Source of the DNA: Pseudomonas oryzihabitans
GTDB taxonomy: Bacteria; Pseudomonadota; Gammaproteobacteria; Pseudomonadales; Pseudomonadaceae
NCBI RefSeq assembly: GCF_014522265.1
Contig: NZ_CP017024.1
Coordinates: 4,350,501-4,414,500, forward strand
Direction: 5' to 3'
DNA: 64,000 nucleotides
Shown here: positions 59,576 to 64,000 of the stretch, piece by piece
Layout: every line of letters starts with the position of its first letter
How positions within the stretch are numbered: position 1 is the first letter of the stretch
The notes under the pieces: generated by a model
What the model was told of the DNA's origin: nothing
The model's database searches: none
What the model saw: only the letters and a program-made list of their open reading frames with translations
Program-made: the position numbers and the translations under genes

Positions 59576-61282
59576 ATGATCGAAGTTACCGAACGCTCCA
59601 TCGCCGAGTTGCGTCGCGCACTCGAAACCGGCCAGACCACTGCGGTGCAACTGGTCGAGGCCTACCTGGCCCGGATCGACGCCTACGACCCGCCCGCCAG
59701 CGCCACGGCGCTCAACGCCGTGGTGGTGCGCAACCCCGAGGCCCTGGCCGAAGCCGCCGCGTCCGACCGTCGCCGCGCCCGCGGCGAGACCCTGGGACCG
59801 CTGGACGGCATCCCCTACACCGCCAAGGACAGCTACCTGGTCAAGGGCCTCACTGCCGCCTCCGGCAGTCCGGCCTTCAAGGACCTGGTCGCCCAGCGCG
59901 ACGCCTTCACCGTCGAACGGCTGCGCGCCGCCGGCGCCATCTGCCTGGGCAAGACCAACATGCCGCCCATGGCCAACGGCGGCATGCAGCGCGGCGTCTA
60001 TGGCCGCGCGGAAAGTCCTTACAACGCCGGCTACCTGACCGCACCCTTCGCCTCCGGCTCCTCCAATGGCGCCGGCACCGCCACCGCGGCCAGCTTCGCC
60101 GCCTTCGGCCTGGCCGAGGAGACCTGGTCCAGCGGGCGCGGCCCCGCGTCCAACAACGGCCTGTGCGCCTACACCCCCTCGCGCGGGGTCATCTCGGTGC
60201 GTGGCAACTGGCCGCTGACACCGACCATGGACGTGGTGGTGCCCTATGCCCGCACCATGGCCGATCTGCTGGAGGTGCTCGACGTGGTGGTGGCGGACGA
60301 TCCCGACACCTCCGGCGACCTCTGGCGCCTGCAACCCTGGGTGCCGCTGCCGCCGGCCTCGGCGGTACGCCCGGCGTCCTATCCGGCCCTGGCGGCCGGT
60401 CCCAATGCCCTGGCCGGCAAGCGCCTGGGCGTGCCGCGCATGTTCATCAACCAGGACCCGGACGCCGGCACCAGCGAGCATCCCGGCATCGGCGGTCCCA
60501 CCGGTCAGCGCATCCAGACCCGCGACTCGGTCATTGCCCTCTGGGAACAGGCCCGCGCGGCGCTGGAAGCCGCCGGCGCCAGCGTGATCGAGGTGGACTT
60601 CCCGCTGGTCTCCAATTGCGAAGGCGACCGCCCCGGCGCGCCCACGGTGTTCAACCGCGGGATCGTCCCCAGCGAGTTTCTCCATGACGAACTCTGGGAC
60701 CTGTCCGCCTGGGGCTTCGACACCTTCCTGCGCGACAACAACGATCCCAGGCTCAATCGCCTGGTGGACGTCGAAGGCGAGCTGATCTTTCCCCACGAGC
60801 CCGGCACCCTGCCCAATCGGGAAGGCGACCTGGCCGCCGGCATGGCCGAATACGTGCGCATGGCCGAACGGGGCCTCAAGACCCTGGAGCAGATCACCAG
60901 CCTCCCCGACGGCCTGCGCGGCCTGGAACGGACACGCCAGCTGGACCTGGAAGACTGGCTGCAGGCCCAGGGCCTGGACGCCGTACTCTTTCCCACCGTG
61001 GCCGACGTGGCGCCGGCGGATGCCGAGATCAATCCGGCCTCGGCCGACATCGCCTGGAGCAATGGCGTCTGGGTCGCCAACGGCAACCTCGCCATCCGCC
61101 ACCTGGGCGTACCGACCGTGACCGTGCCGATGGGCGTGATGGCCGACATCGGCATGCCGGTGGGCCTGACCTTCGCCGGTCGCGCCTATGACGACACCAA
61201 TCTGCTCCGCCTGGCCGCCGCCTACGAGGCAACCGGCTCCAAGCGTCAAATACCACCGCGGACGCCACCGCTGGTGGGGTGA
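59576..61282 (+). CDS. Amidase-signature family hydrolase
   Basis: A 568-residue amidase, somewhat longer than most (450-510). GPLDGIPYTAKDSYLVKG holds the catalytic Lys (about residue 84). The serine-rich region reads APFASGSSNGAGTAT and then EETWSSGRGPASNNGL, which supply the cis-Ser and nucleophile Ser positions but depart from the usual GGSSGGS and GGSIR forms. The C-terminal part contains GVPTVTVPMGV, as in other amidases. The ATG at 59576 is chosen. The substrate, an amide or carbamate, is unknown. It stands alone. Confidence 0.85.
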   Translation: MIEVTERSIAELRRALETGQTTAVQLVEAYLARIDAYDPPASATALNAVVVRNPEALAEAAASDRRRARGETLGPLDGIPYTAKDSYLVKGLTAASGSPAFKDLVAQRDAFTVERLRAAGAICLGKTNMPPMANGGMQRGVYGRAESPYNAGYLTAPFASGSSNGAGTATAASFAAFGLAEETWSSGRGPASNNGLCAYTPSRGVISVRGNWPLTPTMDVVVPYARTMADLLEVLDVVVADDPDTSGDLWRLQPWVPLPPASAVRPASYPALAAGPNALAGKRLGVPRMFINQDPDAGTSEHPGIGGPTGQRIQTRDSVIALWEQARAALEAAGASVIEVDFPLVSNCEGDRPGAPTVFNRGIVPSEFLHDELWDLSAWGFDTFLRDNNDPRLNRLVDVEGELIFPHEPGTLPNREGDLAAGMAEYVRMAERGLKTLEQITSLPDGLRGLERTRQLDLEDWLQAQGLDAVLFPTVADVAPADAEINPASADIAWSNGVWVANGNLAIRHLGVPTVTVPMGVMADIGMPVGLTFAGRAYDDTNLLRLAAAYEATGSKRQIPPRTPPLVG

Positions 61283-61488
61283 GCGGAGATGGCGTGGACG
61301 CTGACCGCCCGGCTTCATCCGGGGGCCGGAACCGGCTCGTGACCTCTGGCGTCTAGGCGCGCTAACCGGAGTGTCCAGTCGCGCGCCGGTTATGCGGCCG
61401 CCGCCAGCGGCCTAAGGTGGGTTTCGGGCGGGTGCCGTTTTGGCAGCGCCGCTGCCTACCTCATCCCGTCCTTTGCGAGCGTACCGCC

Positions 61489-62028
61489 ATGAATCCAGCC
61501 AAGCGTCTTGCCAGCAGCCTGCTGCTGTCGCTCACCGTCCTGAGTGGTCCCTGGAGCGGTGTCGCAGCCGCCGAAGCCACCCCTGAACGCAACCAGCGCC
61601 TGGTCGAGCGGGCCTTCGCGAACTGGAGCGCGGGCCGTGGCAGTCTCTTCGACGACCTGCTCTCACCCACGGTGGTCTGGACCATCCAGGGCAGCGGGCC
61701 GGCGGCGGGCACCTACCACGGTCGCGAGGACCTTCTGCGGCGCGCCGTACGCCCCTTCGCGCAGCGCCTGGCCACGCCCATCGTGCCTCGGGTCCAGGGT
61801 ATCTGGGCGAGCGAAGACCAGGTCGTGGTGCGCTGGAAGGGCACGGCCACGGCGCGCGATGGCGCGCCCTATCGCAACGAATACGTCTGGATCTTCAAGA
61901 TGGCCGAGGAACGGGCGACCCAGGTCGAGGCCTTTCTCGATCTCGTCCCCTATCAGGACGTCATCGACCGCATCGCGCTGGCAGACCTCTCGCCCGCCAC
62001 GCCCACCGGTGAACGACAGGCCCCCTGA
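61489..62028 (+). CDS. Secreted NTF2-like (SnoaL-type) protein
   Basis: A 179-residue protein with an N-terminal signal peptide (basic MNPAKRL, then LLLSLTVLSGP and cleavage near VAAAEA). The mature part has the NTF2/SnoaL fold pattern: ERAFANWSAGRGSLFDDLLSP, VVWTIQGSGP, YHGREDLLRR and a closing strand with YVWIFKMAEE and VEAFLDLVPY. Such domains bind small molecules or act as isomerases; no catalytic residues can be assigned. It lies 206 bp after the amidase gene and converges with a TetR gene. Confidence 0.78.
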   Translation: MNPAKRLASSLLLSLTVLSGPWSGVAAAEATPERNQRLVERAFANWSAGRGSLFDDLLSPTVVWTIQGSGPAAGTYHGREDLLRRAVRPFAQRLATPIVPRVQGIWASEDQVVVRWKGTATARDGAPYRNEYVWIFKMAEERATQVEAFLDLVPYQDVIDRIALADLSPATPTGERQAP

Positions 62029-62064
62029 TGCCACCCTGTGCGATCACGGCGCAAGACGCCTGGC

Positions 62065-62694
62065 TCAGGCGACGCCTCGGCCAGGCGGCCGCTGGCCGTC
62101 CCACAGCGTCATCGCCATTGCGATGGCGCCCTCGATGACCGGCAATGCCACGCCATCCCGCGCCATGGGTGAGATGCCCAGCAGAAAGCCTTCGAACAGC
62201 GTCGCCAGGGCATGAGCGTCGGTGCCTTGCGCAAGGTCGCCGCGGGCGATGCCGCGCCCGACGCAGGCCAGCAGACCGGCGCGGATCCGGGCGCGGGCCT
62301 CGCGCAGGGGCAGCGGCAGGCTGGAGTCTTCATCCGCATAGGAGCCCAGGGTGCCGAGCGCCACCAGGCAACCCTTGGGCAGGCGCTCATCGCATTGCAT
62401 CCGCGCGGAGCGCGACAGGGCCGCGGCGATCGCCTCTCGCGGGGCCAGGGTCTCGTCGAACAGCGGATCGTTCACCCGGCCATGGGTTTCCATGTAGCGG
62501 GCGACCACCTCCTTGAACAGCGCCTCCTTCGAACCGAAGGCCGCATAGAAGCTGGGCGCGGTGATACCGCCGCCGATTGCCGCCTTGAGCCGACTCAGGG
62601 AGGTCGCCTCATAGCCATAGCGCCAGAACAGCAGCAGCGCGTCATCGATTGCCTGGGTCCGGTCGAAGGACCGCGGACGCCCTAGCTGAGCCAC
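62065..62694 (-). CDS. TetR-family transcriptional regulator
   Basis: A regulator of about 209 residues. The N-terminal helix-turn-helix lies in residues 10-55 (AIDDALLLFWRYGYEATSLS, then ITAPSFYAAFGSKEALF). The C-terminal all-helical ligand domain starts near residue 80. I prefer GTG at 62694, at proper distance behind GAGGAG; the ATG at 62700 is almost on top of that site. It is divergent from an MFS exporter and probably represses it through the palindrome at 62770-62799. Confidence 0.88.
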   Translation of the reverse strand: MAQLGRPRSFDRTQAIDDALLLFWRYGYEATSLSRLKAAIGGGITAPSFYAAFGSKEALFKEVVARYMETHGRVNDPLFDETLAPREAIAAALSRSARMQCDERLPKGCLVALGTLGSYADEDSSLPLPLREARARIRAGLLACVGRGIARGDLAQGTDAHALATLFEGFLLGISPMARDGVALPVIEGAIAMAMTLWDGQRPPGRGVA

Positions 62695-62745
62695 AGCCAT
62701 ACTCCTCGTCAGATTCGATTTTTATACTAGACGATACAGAATTAA

Positions 62746-62775
62746 TTGACCAGCCAGAGCATCTGCTGCTTAGAT
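62746..62775 (+). promoter_or_regulatory. Probable promoter of the MFS exporter
   Basis: TTGACC (62746-62751) and TTAGAT (62770-62775) are 18 bp apart on the plus strand. The -10 box overlaps the left arm of the palindrome, as expected for a repressed promoter. Confidence 0.5.
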
Positions 62776-62799
62776 ATGTACCGATCGATACATATCTAA
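62770..62799. promoter_or_regulatory. Perfect 11-bp dyad, probable TetR-family operator
   Basis: TTAGATATGTA and TACATATCTAA flank the 8-nt spacer CCGATCGA with no mismatch. The dyad covers the exporter's likely -10 box, and its right arm runs into the AAGGAG ribosome-binding site. It lies between the divergent TetR and MFS genes. Confidence 0.8.
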
Positions 62800-62810
62800 G
62801 GAGCCTACCC

Positions 62811-64000
62811 GTGACCGCGACCTCCGATCCTGAACGCCTGCCAGTCGCCGCGCTGCTGGCGCTGGCCATGACCGGTTTCATCTGCATCATGACCGAGACC
62901 CTGCCCGCCGGCCTGCTCCCCGAGATCGCCCAGGGGCTCCAGGTTTCCCCTGCCCTGGCCGGGCAGACGGTGACCGCCTATGCCGCCGGCTCGCTGACCG
63001 CCGCCATCCCCCTCACCCTGGCAACGGCGCGCTGGCGCCGCCGTCGGGTGCTGCTGGCGACCATCCTGGGCTTTCTGCTGTTCAACACCCTCACCGCCCT
63101 CTCCTCCAGCTATGCGCTGACCCTGGGCGCCCGCTTCGCCGCCGGAGCCGCGGCCGGCCTGGCCTGGAGTCTGCTGGCCGGCTATGCCCGGCGTCTGGTA
63201 GTGCCGCGCCTGCAAGGCCGGGCGATGGCCATCGCCATGATCGGCACACCGGTCGCCCTGTCCCTGGGCGTGCCCCTGGGGACCTGGCTCGGTGGTCTGC
63301 TGGGCTGGCGGCTGGCCTTCGCCTGCATGTCCGCCCTCACCCTGGGCCTGATCGTCTGGGTCCTGGCCAAGGTGCCCGACTATCCGGGGCAGACCGAAGG
63401 CCAGCGCCTGCCACTGCGCGAGGTGTTCGCCACGCCCGGCATTCGCGCCATCCTCGGCGTGGTCTTTACCTGGATGCTGGCCCACAACCTGCTCTACACC
63501 TATATCGCGCCCTTCGTCGCCCAGGCCGGCCTGGGCGATCAGGTCGACCGGGTGCTGCTGAGCTTCGGGGCGGCGTCGTTGCTGGGGATCTGGATCACCG
63601 GGCGGCTCGTCGACCACAGCCTGCGGCGGGCCGTGCTGGTGAGTCTTGCCGGCTTCGCCGCGATCGCGCTGCTGCTGGGGCTCAATCGTGACTCGTCGCT
63701 GCTGCAGTACCTGGGCGTCTTCGGTTGGGGCCTGACCTTTGGCGGCGCGGCCACCCTGCTGCAGACCGCCCTGGCGGATACCGCCGGGAGTGGTGCCGAT
63801 GCGGCCCTGGCGATGAACGTGGTGACCTGGAACAGTGCCATCGCCGGGGGCGGCATCCTCGGCGGGCTGTTGCTGGACGGCATCGGCCCCCAGGCCCTGA
63901 GCTGGGCCGTGGTGGCGCTGGCCCTGGGCGCCCTGGCCATCGCCACCCGTGCCCGACGCCACGGCTTTCCCGCCGGCACCCGAGCGAGCGGTTCAGCGGT
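62811..64000 (+). CDS. MFS transporter, drug/sugar efflux type, 3'-partial
   Basis: The frame from GTG at 62811 stays open to the right edge (396 residues visible, close to the full family length). AAGGAG stands 7 nt before the start. The N-terminus shows the DHA1 pattern with ETLPAGLLPEIAQGL, followed by helices 1-11 or 12, and a motif-A-like loop after helix 2 (TARWRRRRVLLAT). It resembles AraJ/YdhP-type exporters. Divergent TetR and the operator between them suggest inducible export of a toxic compound. Substrate unknown. Confidence 0.88.
   Translation, partial: MTATSDPERLPVAALLALAMTGFICIMTETLPAGLLPEIAQGLQVSPALAGQTVTAYAAGSLTAAIPLTLATARWRRRRVLLATILGFLLFNTLTALSSSYALTLGARFAAGAAAGLAWSLLAGYARRLVVPRLQGRAMAIAMIGTPVALSLGVPLGTWLGGLLGWRLAFACMSALTLGLIVWVLAKVPDYPGQTEGQRLPLREVFATPGIRAILGVVFTWMLAHNLLYTYIAPFVAQAGLGDQVDRVLLSFGAASLLGIWITGRLVDHSLRRAVLVSLAGFAAIALLLGLNRDSSLLQYLGVFGWGLTFGGAATLLQTALADTAGSGADAALAMNVVTWNSAIAGGGILGGLLLDGIGPQALSWAVVALALGALAIATRARRHGFPAGTRASGSA

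Noticed and set aside
58733-61318. Very long minus-strand open frame (about 861 codons) joining the CDF exporter with the antisense of the amidase
   Set aside because: Only the last 204 residues match a family (CDF). The rest is antisense to the amidase gene and has no recognisable domain.

Overview
Host and why. The window is high-GC and read as a Pseudomonas chromosome. The minus-strand order metZ, purF, cvpA, dedD-type gene, folC, accD, trpF, truA, fimV, usg-type gene, asd, leuB, methyltransferase, leuD, leuC is the block known in P. aeruginosa. The edd-glk-gltR-gltS cluster divergent from gapA, with gltBFGK and oprB, is the Pseudomonas glucose locus. The exact species is inference; a yellow-pigmented group such as P. 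oryzihabitans would fit. No prophage, insertion sequence, transposase or CRISPR array was seen.

Layout. 1-1767: 3' end of an RND efflux pump. 1813-13857: a sugar-acid (hexuronate/aldonate) cluster on the minus strand with a divergent IclR/KdgR-type regulator. It holds uxaA, uxuA, uxuB, an ExuT-like transporter, rspB, rspA/manD, kdgK, an SMP-30 lactonase and a second transporter. 13980-15605: a chemoreceptor. 15693-15997: tRNA-Val and tRNA-Asp with promoter and terminator. 16029-33885: the conserved housekeeping block (methionine, purine, folate, fatty acid, tryptophan, tRNA modification, FimV, lysine/threonine and leucine synthesis). 34027-35513: a LysR regulator, repeats and a DUF1289 protein. 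35606-50038: glucose uptake and Entner-Doudoroff genes, with a mannose isomerase and a fructokinase placed between gltK and oprB. 50085-53331: repeat-rich DNA around scpB, a GlxA-type AraC regulator and a DUF1272 protein. 53332-64000: accessory genes (bestrophin, GNAT, split ChrA, a gutted gluconate permease, a cyclodeaminase-fold protein with DUF2254, a CDF cation exporter, an amidase, an NTF2-like protein, and TetR with an MFS exporter that runs off the right edge).

How the genes work together. The left cluster would convert fructuronate, mannonate and altronate to 2-keto-3-deoxygluconate and phosphorylate it. The glt/edd cluster takes up glucose through OprB and the ABC transporter and feeds the Entner-Doudoroff route. 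Both clusters carry AAnAAnAA (Hfq/Crc catabolite-activity type) motifs in front of several start codons, suggesting one post-transcriptional carbon-repression layer.

Sequence quality. Seven single-base deletions, every one in a run of G or C, break six genes (kdgK, the first sugar-acid transporter, the dedD-type gene, fimV twice, scpB, the CDF exporter). In each case adding one base restores a full-length family member. I treat them as probable sequencing errors and give restored coordinates.
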